Assembly (NCBI GenBank): GCA_032622095.1
Contig: CP136069.1
Location: 199,301,239 to 199,365,238 of the forward strand
Reading direction: 5' to 3'
DNA length: 64,000 nucleotides
From: Siphonodentalium dalli
Lineage: Eukaryota; Mollusca; Scaphopoda; Gadilida; Siphonodentaliidae
Positions 1 to 9,612 of the stretch are shown piece after piece. The position numbers and the translations under genes were made by a program. The notes beneath the pieces are model-generated. The model made no database searches. It was not told the DNA's origin and was given only the letters and a program-made list of their open reading frames with translations. Numbering within the stretch: the stretch's first letter is position 1; every line of letters starts with the position of its first letter.

Positions 1-313
1 CCCTCCTTTTTCGACGTAGAAAATTTTCGCAACATGTATACTTTTGTCCGAGCTTTTATTCCTACATTTTTCGGTCAATTTTTAAAAAACGTGGCACAGA
101 TATTTAGTACCATGGGAACTTGTACACCTGCGATTATGACGTCTGTCCGACATTTTTTGGTGGAGTTATCCCCCTTTTTCAACTTAATTTTTTTTTCGCA
201 ACATACATAATTTTGTCCAAGCTTTTATTCCTACATTTTTTGGTCAATAGGTTTAAGATTAGGGTTATGGTTGTACACCTGCAATGGGAACTGTTATTTT
301 ATTCTTTTAACTA
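1..313 (+). repeat. Interspersed repeat R1, two diverged internal units
   Basis: The stretch holds two diverged copies of a unit with landmarks such as GTCAATTTTTAAAAA, TGGCACAGAT, ATGGGAACTTGTACACC and GGAGTTATCCCC. The same unit recurs at 10070-10700 and 17790-18110, where landmarks read GGAGTTATTGCC and CATGGGAACCTGCGCACC. It is an old dispersed repeat lying in an intron of the EPS15-like gene. The short ORF at 120-314 follows the repeat and is not a gene. Confidence 0.7.
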
Positions 314-461
314 AATGTTTACTGACATGTGAAACATCTTAGTATTTTAAAAACAGGGGGGTATCCGTAGTCCCATTGGGACAGTCACACCTCTAGTTTA
401 TTTTGTGGTAGTACAATACGAAAAGGCTAAATGTCATATTTTGTCCTAGCAATGCTCTTGT

Positions 462-540
462 TTGAACTTATGATATGAACTTTTCCTGAGGGATAACTAC
501 TCATCGATGATGCTTTAGTATAGAAAGGGTTAAATCACCT
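462..540 (+). repeat. Single copy of 66-bp repeat (R66)
   Basis: The landmarks GGATAACTACTCATC and TTTAGTATAGAAAGGGTTAA match the units of the tandem array at 19460-19915. Other dispersed copies are at 2555-2635, 20221-20295, 44855-44965, and split around the insert at 50317-50782. Confidence 0.7.
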
Positions 541-553
541 GCTTATATAATCC

Positions 554-706
554 TTTCATGATGGGAGCCGTGCTGGTGCAGCATTAAAGACCCTGTGACA
601 GTGCATTCTATTATATATGCAAGTCTCCCATATATAAGCGAATGCACTGCATTGGCACAGGGTTTTTGCAACATTTCTGGAAGCTCCAGTCATGGACGGG
701 TTAATC
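554..706 (-). mobile_element. Core-hairpin MITE, type C, degenerate short copy
   Basis: The ends read CCTTTCATGATGGGAGC on the left and GCTCCAGTCATGGACGGG followed by TTAA on the right. The hairpin (about 599-664) is decayed and has lost part of its loop-side stem. Fuller relatives are at 3333-3554 and 58768-59022. Confidence 0.7.
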
Positions 707-728
707 ACTGACATTTGATTTATTGCAG

Positions 729-1028
729 AGTGACGATCCGTTTGGAAGTGAACCATTCGATCCTATGAAGAAGAAACCTCCTTCATCGCCGAGACCAACA
801 TTACCACCAAAGTTCAAGAAACAACCTCCTCCGCGGCCCGCTCCCCCAAAAGTCAGACCAAGCCCCTCCCCTTCACCGTCATTTGGGAAAAGTTCCGAGA
901 AATCTAGTGATCCCTTCGGCGGGTTCGGCAGTGACCCCTTTGCGGGGTCTGATCCGTTTTCGGGGAGCCCATCGACGACACAATCAGAAGATCCGTTTGC
1001 GAATTTTGACGATTTTAGTAAAAATAAG
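729..1028 (+). CDS. EPS15/EPS15L1-like endocytic adaptor, DPF-rich internal exon
   Basis: The exon is 300 nt, phase 0 at both ends, bounded by acceptor TTGCAG (to 728) and donor GTGAGT (from 1029). Its 100 residues begin SDDPFGSEPF. A Pro/Lys-rich stretch with LPPKFKKQPPPRPAPPK follows, then GFGSDPFAGSDPF and EDPFANFDDF near the end. In EPS15 and EPS15L1, repeated DPF tripeptides bind the AP-2 alpha ear at clathrin-coated pits, and proline-rich PALPPK-like segments bind SH3 domains. The same order of Pro-rich block, DPF motifs and an F-x-DF segment occurs in EPS15L1 C-termini. No EH domain or coiled coil is present, because those would lie upstream of the window. DAB2, AAK1 or another DPF-bearing adaptor is possible. 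The reading frame and splice sites are clear; the family call is an inference from motif order. Confidence 0.75.
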
Positions 1029-1106
1029 GTGAGTTGAGTTTTCATTTCATACACTTAGAGAATTTTGATATATTTTTTCTTCCTAATACTGCTTACCCTC
1101 ATGACT

Positions 1107-1185
1107 GTAGATCATGCCACGAATCTCTACTCTGGCTACACCCAGAGAGATCATATTCCATCAGTTCCTGCTGTGAATTATATAA
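1107..1185 (+). repeat. Fragment of interspersed repeat R2
   Basis: The landmarks ATGCCACGAATCTCTACTCT and GATCATATTCCATCAGT match the reverse complement of about 41335-41410 and forward copies at 40775-40925. It sits just behind the DPF exon and by chance carries exon-like borders. Confidence 0.65.
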
Positions 1186-1232
1186 CCCCGAAAAAGTATC
1201 TCAGGTAATACATTTCTCTGTTGATGCCTTAA

Positions 1233-1684
1233 CCCTTTCAGTGCCAGGGGCCGATCTCATCGGCCCTAATTTACGGTCTGTAATATCGGCCCTAAATTTT
1301 TTTTTAAAGATTTTGTTTTGTTTTTTTGGGTTGAATTATTTTTGGGTATGCTTAAGCATGCTATAGCAAATTTTAAAACAAACTGGATAAAACCTTAGGG
1401 GCATGTTATAACTCAAAACTATCACCAAGTATTCATATTAATAATTTTGATGTCCATGAAAAACTTAATATTCCCTGGCACTAAACCTACAAAATAAGTC
1501 TGTTAAAGAATATAAGAAAATATTATTAAAATTGTAAAAAATTGTAAAAAATAATAACAAAATGTTAGGCCAATGCATTCTCTTATATATGCGAGGCGAC
1601 CTATGGTCGACTCGCATATATAAGAGAATGCATTGGCACAGGGTATATGGGTTGATACAAAAATCGGACTTGGCACTGAAAGGG
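1233..1684 (+). mobile_element. Core-hairpin MITE, type D, TTAA-flanked
   Basis: The element is bracketed by TTAA at 1229-1232 and 1685-1688. The ends are CCCTTTCAGTGCCAGG and CTTGGCACTGAAAGGG. It carries one copy of the core hairpin (about 1567-1636) next to the AT-rich spacer shared with other types. The left side has GGCCGATCTCATCGGCC and the right side GGGTTGATACAAAAATCG. The second copy is 52569-52806, inverted. TTAA duplication with CCC/GGG ends is typical of piggyBac-type elements; that assignment is an inference because no transposase is present. Confidence 0.8.
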
Positions 1685-1876
1685 TTAATATTGTATTTCA
1701 AAGTAGGTGGTCCCAGTTATTTTGGTGACTTTTCTGAGCCGATTTTGCCTTGGTTGGATTATGGTCATAACATTCGCCTGGGGTAATCAGTTCATGTATA
1801 TTGCGAAATCAGCTCACAAATGTTCAATCAAGTAATCACGACCTTGGACCCTCACGTGTATAAGTTTTCACTTTAA

Positions 1877-2055
1877 CCCTTTACCCAACAGAACGGCCCT
1901 GTGCCAATGCATTCTCTTATATATGCGAGTCGACCATAGGTCGCCTCGCATATATAAGAGAATGCATTGGCTTAACACATATTAAAAATGATCAAATTGT
2001 CAAAGAAAGTAGAAAATATTATAAGAAAAAATGGTAAAAGTGTTAAAAAAAGATT
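1877..2055 (+). mobile_element. Core-hairpin MITE, type A, left half only
   Basis: It starts after TTAA (1873-1876) with CCCTTTACCCAACAG, holds one intact hairpin (about 1902-1972), and then the AT-rich spacer to GTGTTAAAAAAAGATTT. The second hairpin and long right arm seen in full copies (for example 9613-9994) are missing. Confidence 0.75.
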
Positions 2056-2089
2056 TATCTTTGTAAATGGCAATTTTCTGTGGAAATAC

Positions 2090-2160
2090 TATATAAAAAG
2101 AATATACATGTATAGTGTTTTATGAGTGGATACTGAAAATTATGTCCTAGACAAATATTT
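2090..2160 (+). repeat. Arm related to the hairpin at 14667-14756
   Basis: The landmarks AGTGTTTTATGAGTGGATAC and TGAAAATTATGTC match an arm and the start of the loop of the inverted repeat beside the 96-bp satellite. Here only one arm is present. Confidence 0.5.
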
Positions 2161-2554
2161 TTTCCCTTTCAAAAATAATTATTTGTCTCCCTCAATCACG
2201 ATATAATGTTCGGTATTAGATTTTCGATGTTATATTGTTCCCAAGTGTTCAACAGTTCAGCGCGTGGAATATGATTTCTAAGGGCATAATCAGAGTAGAT
2301 ATTCATGACATAACCTATCTCAAAACTACCTTCGATGTCCTTCCTAAAATTGCTTTAGATAGAGTGATTTTTTACCATTCTGAGCATCTTTATAATTGAA
2401 CGATCTTTTTTATTTATTGTGTGTTTTGTAGCTTCTTTCAAACCAAATGGCTTAAAGGTGCAGGCCCTGTTTTAAATCAGTCAAAATTAGTATTATACTT
2501 TATATTATATCAACGTTATTTTATTAAATTCACGGTTTTATTTTAATATGTTCT

Positions 2555-2635
2555 TTTGTTGAACTTAGTACCTGAACATTTCCTAATGGATAACTACTCA
2601 TCAATGAGCATTTAGTAACGAAAGGTTTACCACAC
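2555..2635 (+). repeat. Single copy of R66
   Basis: GAACTTAGTACCTGAACATT, GGATAACTACTCATCAATGA and TTTAGTAACGAAAGG align with the tandem units at 19460-19915. Confidence 0.65.
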
Positions 2636-2651
2636 CATCAGGTTCCATTGA

Positions 2652-2915
2652 GCAAGCCTTGAAATAGTGTCTGTCATTTGCAGAATGAGGTCCCCAGAGG
2701 GTGAATTTAGTGTAGTGATGCTACTCCGCATAGCGGGCTAGCATCACTAAATTCACCCTCTGTGGACCTCATTCTGCTTACATCTCAGCAGAATGAGGTT
2801 CACAGAGGGTGAATTTGGTGATGCTAGCCCGCTATGCAGAGTAGCATCACTACACTAAATTCACCCTCTGGGGACCTCATTCTGCAAATGACAGACACAC
2901 TATTTCAAGGCTTGC
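2652..2915. mobile_element. Family E palindromic MITE, complex copy
   Basis: The termini are GCAAGCCTTGAAATAGTG and its inverse at the other end, followed inward by TGTCATTTGCAGAATGAGG and CCCCAGAGGGTGAATTTAG. The interior consists of two back-to-back hairpins built on GATGCTAGCCCGCTATGC, so the element folds almost end to end. Related copies are at 6132-6283, 7765-8220, 12606-12762, 17508-17580 and 49728-50062. Confidence 0.8.
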
Positions 2916-3332
2916 CATTGAGCTCCATTGTCAATGTGAATTATGATTTATGATACTAATTTTACCCATGTTTCTGTCATTTCTGGGTTCAATAAAAACT
3001 ATGTCATCCTGCCACTAGTGACATTAGATAAACTACTGACCATAAATTTAGCAAGACACATTTCAACTTGTATTTGAAAATTTCCCTTTATACTTTCTTA
3101 AAATATTAGTTTGGTTTTTTTGTTTTAACTGTATGTACTTGGGTTGTACAACAGACTCTTGCATCACAAATATTTTTTAATCCAACAATGTTTTGGGGTA
3201 ATTCGGGAGAGAACATATAAAAACCATCCTGCTGGGAAATTTGGGTCATAAAAAGTGGGGATAAAAAACTGCCAGCTGGGAAATTTTATAAGTGAAAGTA
3301 AATATAAAAATCTGCCAGAAACAGATAATTAA

Positions 3333-3554
3333 CCCTTTCATGACTGGAGCTTCCTGAAAATTTGCGAAAACCCTGTGCGAATGCATTCTCTTATATATGC
3401 GAGTCGCCCATAGGGTGCCTCACATATATAAGCGAATGCATTGGCCTAACAACATTTACCTTGACCTTGTAAACCAGTGCATTATCTTATATATGCGAGG
3501 TTCAACTACATAAGAGAATGTACAGGCACCAGCGCAGCTCCCGTCATGAAAGGG
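3333..3554 (+). mobile_element. Core-hairpin MITE, type C, TTAA-flanked
   Basis: It lies between TTAA 3329-3332 and 3555-3558. The ends are CCCTTTCATGACTGGAGC and GCTCCCGTCATGAAAGGG. The first hairpin (about 3371-3446) has CGCCC-ATA-GGGTG at its tip and the second (about 3477-3530) is decayed. The right TTAA is shared with the type A element that follows. Confidence 0.8.
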
Positions 3555-3558
3555 TTAA

Positions 3559-3927
3559 CCCTTTACCCAACAAACTGGCCAAAACTGGCCAAATAAAGCT
3601 TCAACAGCCTAAAATATCTTCGGTCTGTCTCAATAGAACCATACAAATATGGATATCATTGGAACCGGCTCATTGACCACATTGTGATGGTTATAGTTAT
3701 GCCCTGTGCCAATGCATTCTCTTATATATGCGAGTCGACCATAGGTCGCCTCGCATATATAAGAGAATGCATTGGCCTAAAAAAAATATTTTTCTACATT
3801 CTTTGACAATTTTATAATTTTTAATGTGTTAAGCCAATGCATTCTCTTATATATGCGAGGCGACCTATGGTCGACTCGCATATATAAGAGAATGCATTGG
3901 CACAGGGCCCTTCTGTTGGGTAAAGGC
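3559..3927 (-). mobile_element. Core-hairpin MITE, type A, full length, inverted
   Basis: It starts with CCCTTTACCCAACAAAC after the TTAA shared with the preceding type C element and ends TGTTGGGTAAAGGC before TTAA 3928-3931. In order come the long arm (GGCCAAATAAAGC, then CATACAAATATGG), hairpin, AT spacer and inverted hairpin. The last G of the usual GGG end has mutated to C. Confidence 0.85.
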
Positions 3928-4246
3928 TTAACTTTGCGTGGCATAACAGATTTCTAAAATATGCTTCTTTGTTGAGTTGTTTCACTAATCTCCTAACATT
4001 TTCTCCACCGACAGCTTGATGACAAATCAGCGTGGGGGACAGGGCACTAGTTCTTCCAGATTCCCACGTTATCCATGGCACTTCACACGTTCCCAGGAAA
4101 CTGGTTTACAGACTTCCAGCACTTTACTGGACACTCCAGCTCATAGAATTCTTAGCACAATCATCTACTTTTTATCCTGCACAATTTGATATTTCTTTTA
4201 GAAGTAAGAACGTACTTGCACAAAACGAACCAAATGGGACAAAATA

Positions 4247-4449
4247 CAGTAATCCCCTAAATAATTGACTCCTTAACCACAGCAGAATTATGGGTAACTT
4301 TTCGGAAATATGGCTTGTTGCCATTCATCGAAAAGCTCTCAGTGAGAGCTTTCTGATGAATGGCAACAAGCCATATTTCCGACTAAATCCTGAAAAGTTA
4401 CCCATAATTCTACTGTGGTTTAAGGAGTCGATTATTTATGGCATTACTG
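4247..4449. mobile_element. Family F foldback MITE, TA target
   Basis: The element is flanked by TA at 4245-4246 and 4450-4451. It starts CAGTAATCCCCTAAATAAT and ends GGCATTACTG. The two halves are nearly complementary, with GGCTTGTTGCCATTCATC in one arm and its inverse in the other around GCTCTCAGTGAGAGC. TA duplication fits a Tc1/mariner-derived MITE. Other copies are 12271-12497 and 13023-13235. Confidence 0.85.
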
Positions 4450-4451
4450 TA

Positions 4452-4562
4452 TACCATTGACTTTGGACAAAACGTACCTTTGACTTTCGACAAAATGTAC
4501 AATTAACTTTGGATAAAACGTACCATTAACTTTGGATAAAACGTACCATTAACTTTGGACTT
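4452..4562 (+). repeat. Short tandem repeat, about 27 bp, ~4-5 copies
   Basis: Units of the form CCATTAACTTTGGATAAAA then CGTA recur with substitutions directly after the family F element. Confidence 0.7.
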
Positions 4563-5189
4563 GAGGTGGGTGCATTAAAACTGCTATCGCGGAGAGTGAG
4601 TACGGTTGTGCTGCTATCTGTTATTTTACTTATCTCAATCTTTTATCTTCAAAATTTAGTTCATATTTGTATACCTCTCAACGTCACGTACGTAGCACGT
4701 AGTGAAACTTAATGTTTCAATAAGCAAAACATGAAATTTACCTGAGATATGTTGGCAAATTTCATTCTCAGAATGGTATGTTTTGTCATTATCTGGTCGG
4801 GTAAATTCTGTCTAAAGTGGGAAGTTTTGACTTGAGACATAGTAGGTACAGTACGTTCTGTCTATAACCCATTTGATATTTCTTTTAGAAGTATTGTTTT
4901 ACATGACTATTTATGGTTCTCAACGGTCTCTTTAATAAGCTAACGATAATATTTCAGATTTAACGTCTCTAGAAATGAAATGAAAATCCAAGTTGAAGGA
5001 AGATATGTGATGCAAGAAATCTTTTCAAAATGTGGTAGGAAGATATTTAATGTGAAAAATCTTTTCTAAATATGCTGTACGAACAGCAAAATGTATTAAC
5101 AGCCAGTATTCATATTATTTGCTGATAGAAACGAAACATTAACCTGAAAGATTATTATCAGCCTTTTAAAGAGTCTGTGTCCTCACCGA

Positions 5190-5436
5190 TCCTCATGACA
5201 GGAGAAGCGCTGGTGCAGCATTAAAGATCCTGTGCCAATGCATTCTCTCATTGCCATAGGGAGCCTCACATATATAAAAGTATGCACTGGCTTACAAGGT
5301 CAAGGTAAATATTGTTAGGTCAATGTATTCTCTTATATATGCGAGGATCCCTATGAGAGAATCGCATATATAAGAATACATTGGCACAGGGTTTTTGCAA
5401 AAAAAATTCAGGTAACTCCAGTAATGGAAGGGTTAT
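5190..5436 (-). mobile_element. Core-hairpin MITE, type C, decayed
   Basis: It carries GCGCTGGTGCAGCATTAAAG near the left end, two damaged hairpins (about 5230-5300 and 5309-5391), GTCAAGGTAAATATTGTTAG between them, and CTCCAGTAATGGAAGGG at the right end. Only the second hairpin is near complete. Confidence 0.75.
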
Positions 5437-5503
5437 TTAAAGAGACCATCTACTCATTTAGTTTCTGGTCCAAAACTGTCTTTTAAAAAATAAAATGCTT
5501 TAA

Positions 5504-6035
5504 AGGGGTACTGTACGTCAATTTCAATAATTTCCCGGTAATAGCAACGATCTAACATCAATAATATATAGAAAAATAAGTAATTTGAGTCGAAGATGTT
5601 TTCTGTAAATGTTCAGGTTAACAGGTTATCTTAAAATCAAAGTTAATAATTTGATATAAATTTAATTTATGGCTCCAGCCATAAATTAAATTACGAATTT
5701 CCCTGTACAAGACGTATTCAATTTAAATGACGGACAGTGGATTGGACAACGCGTGGCCCACATGTTGATATGGCACATAAACTCAAGCCACTCACTGAAC
5801 TTAAATGAGTATATGGGACTAGTATGCAAGTAATGTGACATTTATTTCATATATTTGCTTGAAAACTGTACAAAAATTACACGATGACGATATAGTTCTA
5901 TTTTCACATTCCAGCCAATCTGCCATCCGTAACATTACTTCGTACTCAACAGACTTTCAAATAATGGAAATCTGGTTACCTTATTCTACGAAGCAGAGAC
6001 TATAGAAACCAACAACATTTGAGTACAGTACCCCT
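5504..6035. mobile_element. TTAA-flanked 532-bp MITE, AGGGGTACTGTAC ends
   Basis: TTAA lies at 5500-5503 and 6036-6039. The ends are AGGGGTACTGTACGTCAA and TTGAGTACAGTACCCCT, inverted repeats with two mismatches near the inner side. The interior encodes no transposase. Exact TTAA duplication suggests mobilisation by a piggyBac-type transposase (inference). It is a different family from the core-hairpin elements. Confidence 0.75.
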
Positions 6036-6131
6036 TTAATTGACCCATCAGTAACACTGGTTGGGAATGACAGGCAAAACTTTAAATCAACATGGAACCA
6101 TGAGCTTTCTCTGTTAATCTTTACCTGTTAC

Positions 6132-6283
6132 CAAGCCTGGTTATAGTGTGCCTGTCATTTGCAGAATGAGGTCCCAAGAGGGTGAATTTAGTGATGCTAG
6201 CCCACTCTGCGGGATACATCACTAAATTCACCCTCTGGGGACCTCATTCTGCAAATGACTGTTACACTATGCTCAGACTTGCC
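6132..6283. mobile_element. Family E palindromic MITE
   Basis: It starts CAAGCCTGGTTATAGTGTG and has TCATTTGCAGAATGAGG, GAGGGTGAATTTAGTGATGC and the inverted arm ending near CTTGCC. It is a single hairpin with a small loop around CCCACTCTGCGGG. Confidence 0.75.
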
Positions 6284-6368
6284 TGTTATGGTAAAAAGCG
6301 TTTGTCTTCCTTCTGTGTGGAAAATTCAAAATGGCACAAAATGTTGTGTGAACTATTTTCAGAGTTTT

Positions 6369-6596
6369 TCCTTTCATGATGGGAGCTGTGCTGGTGCAGC
6401 ATTAAAGATCCGGTAGCAGTGCATTCTCTTATACATACCAGTCTCCCATAGGGAGCATCGCATATATAAGAGAATGCACTGGCGCACAAGGTCAAGGTAA
6501 ATATTGTTAGGCCAATGTATAGGGAGTCTTGCATATATAATGCATTGGCACAGGGTTTGTACAAAATGTCAGGAAGCTAGTCGTGGAAGGGTTATA
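6369..6596 (-). mobile_element. Core-hairpin MITE, type C
   Basis: The left end is CCTTTCATGATGGGAGC and the right end GTCGTGGAAGGG. The first hairpin (about 6411-6484) has tip CTCCC-ATA-GGGAG, a fully paired variant of the usual tip. The second hairpin (about 6510-6552) has an internal deletion. Confidence 0.75.
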
Positions 6597-6994
6597 ATTT
6601 GGCAATATTTGACTATTTGACTTTATTACATGATCGTACCCTTATTCCATTCAATAAACCCATTCTATAAATTGTGATATTAAACGTTCGTTTAATAACA
6701 GGAAATAGTGCCAGGTGACCTTTGACTTCCGGTTTGTCGTATGTTTACAATAATATAGTCTCAAAATAATATGGCTTCCAATATTTTTCCAAAAAACTAT
6801 AATGAATGAAGAGTTTGAAAAGTTATGTCATTAAATATACGATATTATATACGCCAAAGAGTCTTTATTTGTCTGGAACTATTTCTTTACACGGCAAACA
6901 ACTCTAAAGTTACGTGAAAGGCAGGCCTTATAGAAGCCAATGTTAGTTTCACGTCCCATTGTTGATTTAAGTATGTTTTGTCGAGGTTTTGGAT

Positions 6995-7171
6995 CATGTA
7001 ATAAATAGAATCTACAACTCGTCCCCAGTTTATAATGGAATTTACAAAACTCGTCCAGTAAATTAGGTCTTGACCTCGCCAAAGGCTCGGTTCAGACCTA
7101 ATTTACTGGACTCGTTTCGTAAATTCCGCTATAATCTGGGAACTTGTTGCAGATCCTCTATATATTTCATG
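6995..7171. repeat. Long inverted repeat, ~86-bp arms
   Basis: One arm runs from CATGTAATAAATAGAATC to TTGACCTCGCC and is mirrored by GGCTCGGTTCAGACC through ATATATTTCATG, with only about 3 nt between the arms. Both arms contain CCAGTAAATTAGGTC. It is probably a foldback MITE, and the arms differ at roughly one base in ten. Confidence 0.8.
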
Positions 7172-7764
7172 GCTTTATCGATGGTAATCAAACTACTTTC
7201 AGAGTTTATAAAGTCCCTTTTTTACTATTTCATTGCTTTGTCAACCTATTTTGATCACTGGAACATAGAACAAAAGCCATAATTGTTTTTAGTTCTATGT
7301 TTACCTCAGTGTTATATGCCACTTTATCATTAGGCCATTAAAATAAAATATCTGTGTTCTCAGGCAATTAGATCTCAATTTTGAGATGACGGAGGGAGGA
7401 TATTTATTTTAATTTTTTTCTCATAATCTGGAAAACATACCCCAGAAACATACAAAAATTCATTTTCATTGTTCTAATCCAGTAGATTTTGAAAACAAAA
7501 TTTGATAAGGTTTTTTATAAGAAGATTTCAATGATGAGGGATGTGTCTGAGAACATGGAATTTTGTTTCTTATAGGTGAATTTCATTGCTGATCTGATTT
7601 GGTACGGTAAATAGAGATAGTTTGGGTAATATTGACATATTTATACAGAAACATATTAAATAATATAGTATATGCACCAGTATTCAAGATCTTTGATATT
7701 TATTGTTATTCTCTGTGGGAACAAGTATCGTATGAATTGTTATTCTTGTGATTTTGTTGGTTAA

Positions 7765-8220
7765 TGCCAAGCCTGGATATAGTGTGTCTGAAATTTACAG
7801 AATGAGGTCCCCAGACGGTGAGTTTAGTGGCGCTATTCCTCACAGAGGGCTAGCATCACCAAATTCACCCTCTGCCAACCTCATTCTGCTTAGGCGTCAA
7901 AAGCTACTGGAGACCTAGGATCAGATTGAAGTTCCCCAGTTGAAGTTGGTTGATGTTCATCCATTAAGTCACCTCAATTATGCAATTTATCTTCTGCAAA
8001 TTAGGGGATATAGAAACTGAACAGAAGGAAAAAAGTAACTAAAAACAATGTTAATTTGAGACTTGATACTTCCCACAAGATGAGGCCTAAGCAGAATGAG
8101 GACCCAAGATGGTGAATTTGATGATGCTAGCCCACTTTGTAGGGTTGCATCACTAAATTCACCCTTTGGGGACCTCATTCTGCAAATGTCAGTCACACTA
8201 AATCCAGAATTGAGTGTATA
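7765..8220 (+). mobile_element. Family E, near full-length with internal segment
   Basis: Two E hairpins (about 7798-7890 and 8093-8190) flank a unique interior of about 200 bp. They are joined by CTTAGGCG- and GGCCTAAGC-type borders. The interior matches, inverted, that of the copy at 49728-50062 through AACATTGTTTTTAGTTA-like and CTTCTGTTCAGTTTCTATAT stretches. Other E copies are probably internal deletions of this form. Confidence 0.7.
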
Positions 8221-8298
8221 CATGTTTGTTATAATTTTAAGTAACTGCCAGAAATCTGTATCATATCTCGTTATACTCATAAATTCAGTTCTTCTATA

Positions 8299-8342
8299 TC
8301 TGAATGACCTCTGAATGACCTCTGAATGACCTCTGAATGAAT
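8299..8342 (+). repeat. 11-bp tandem repeat, 4 copies
   Basis: The unit CTGAATGACCT is repeated four times in a row. Confidence 0.9.
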
Positions 8343-8644
8343 TCATATATTATTGATAATGGTTGAATTGGTTGATAGAAGTTTTTATTATATGACTATC
8401 GTTTTTCTTTTCCCAATACCGCTATAGTTAAGCCATCATTTCACGACCATCGGATGAGCTACAGTTTGATCTGATGTCATTCCACCCTTCTTTATCTCGC
8501 ATACTGCACATGTCCGTAAACAGCCGAACGATTTGTTATACAAAAATAATTGCTTCTTTATTCTTGTTACTTGTGGCCTACATATGGTTTCATTTCATAA
8601 TTAATTGTGCTTTTTTAAATAAAAAGTATGTCATATAATAAACC

Positions 8645-8808
8645 TGTTATTGCTGCAATGAATTGATCTGGGCTTCGCATCACGTCTCGTTGAAGAGGTC
8701 AGATCGCTGGATCAAACTCGACGCCTGCGGCAGTTCGTTTGATCCAGCGTTCTGACCTCTTCAACTCGACATGATACTTTGCCCAGATCAATTCACTGCA
8801 GCGATAAC
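8645..8808. mobile_element. Small TIR element beside the terminal exon
   Basis: The ends TGTTATTGCTGCAATGAAT and ATTCACTGCAGCGATAACA are inverted repeats, as are inner GATCTGGGC/GCCCAGATC and GAAGAGGTCAGA/TCTGACCTCTTC. The element ends 57 bp before the acceptor at 8864, so it occupies the space where a branch point would be expected. Confidence 0.75.
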
Positions 8809-8864
8809 ATGTATGTATTTTCAGCATTTGTTGATATAATCATTTTGATATTTATACGATATAG

Positions 8865-9122
8865 CCCACTGAGCTGCCTGCTGTTAACGTGTGGGACGCC
8901 TCGTCAGAAGGAACCCTCCTCGATTGGACATCACCTCCTCCCAGCACAGGCTCGACTACAACTGAAAGTCATGCACTGAGTCTCTCTGCAGAGAAGACTC
9001 AGACCTCGGGTATCAGCGCGTTTGATATATCGTCTGAGAGTCAGAAGGACTCATCCAGTATTGAAGGTGAACTGTCCATGGTGTTTGGATTCTCATCTGA
9101 CAAAGAAGAAAGTCTGGCATGA
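8865..9122 (+). CDS. Probable terminal coding exon of the EPS15-like gene
   Basis: Acceptor ACGATATAG ends at 8864. The frame opens in phase 0 with PTELPAVNVWDASSEG, continues through LLDWTSPPPS, a Ser/Thr-rich stretch and FDISSES, and stops at TGA 9120-9122 after GFSSDKEESLA. The total is 85 codons plus stop. It is acidic and low in complexity, as the unstructured tails of endocytic adaptors are. The ubiquitin-interacting motifs that end vertebrate EPS15 are absent, so this may be a divergent or alternative C-terminus. Assignment to the gene of the 729-1028 exon rests on strand, matching phase and lack of any other gene between; an RNA read spanning both would settle it. Confidence 0.6.
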   Translation, partial: PTELPAVNVWDASSEGTLLDWTSPPPSTGSTTTESHALSLSAEKTQTSGISAFDISSESQKDSSSIEGELSMVFGFSSDKEESLA

Positions 9123-9545
9123 ATTTAGTATTACAGTGTGAAACAATCATAAGTTGGGCATAACATATCAATTTCAACTGAGTGAACATTCAGACGACCA
9201 CGATTCAATCGTAAGTGGAGGAATCGGGCACGACCAAATTGTGGATAGTTTATTCACATGATTGCCATGACATCGCAGATGTGGATATCATGGGTTGTTG
9301 GTAAGCCATGGTTAACCACGTGATTCACCACCCTACGATCTTTCCATATACATTCTTTACATAGACATGACTGCGATACCGTCGCAAATGGAGATAACCA
9401 AGGATTTTGCATATAAAATAAAACAGTGCTTGATATTAATGTTTTACTCTTGTCCAACTACCGGTTACTGCCCACGATGGAAAACTTTCCACTTACGTTT
9501 GAATCGTGGTCATCTGATCTTCAACTTAGGTCAAGAACTGAAATA
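9123..9545 (+). other. Putative 3' UTR with imperfect inverted repeat
   Basis: After the stop, GACCACGATTCAATCGTAAG (about 9195) is mirrored by CTTACGTTTGAATCGTGGTC (about 9493), so about 300 bp could loop out. The segment may be an inserted TIR element within the UTR. Confidence 0.5.
9417..9422 (+). promoter_or_regulatory. Candidate polyadenylation signal AATAAA
   Basis: This is the first canonical AATAAA after the stop at 9122, about 295 nt downstream. Confidence 0.4.
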
Positions 9546-9612
9546 TCGTGTTTTCAGGAATGATTAATCTATTATGGAAAATTGTAGTCAAATATGTCCA
9601 TAATTGGCTTAA

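Larger units (their letters stand above)
1..728 (+). other. Intron of EPS15-like gene (3' part)
   Basis: This DNA precedes the acceptor TTTATTGCAG at 719-728, which opens the DPF-rich exon in phase 0. No exon was recognised in it. It contains repeat R1, one copy of the 66-bp repeat (about 462-540) and a degenerate type C hairpin element (554-706). Earlier exons must lie upstream of the window. Confidence 0.6.
1029..8864 (+). other. 7.8-kb intron of the EPS15-like gene
   Basis: The intron runs from donor GTGAGT (1029) to acceptor ACGATATAG (to 8864). Both flanking exons are phase 0, so direct joining keeps the frame. It is filled with MITEs: type D, a half type A, a C and A pair sharing one TTAA, family E, family F, a TTAA-flanked 532-bp element and long hairpins. 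About 4580-5180, 6600-6990 and 7175-7760 hold no recognised feature. No further exon was found, but a short one could be missed. Confidence 0.6.

Noticed and set aside
1111-1204. Exon-like segment between CTGTAG and a GTAATA donor
   Set aside because: In the phase set by the DPF exon it hits TGA after 21 codons, and most of it is a copy of repeat R2.
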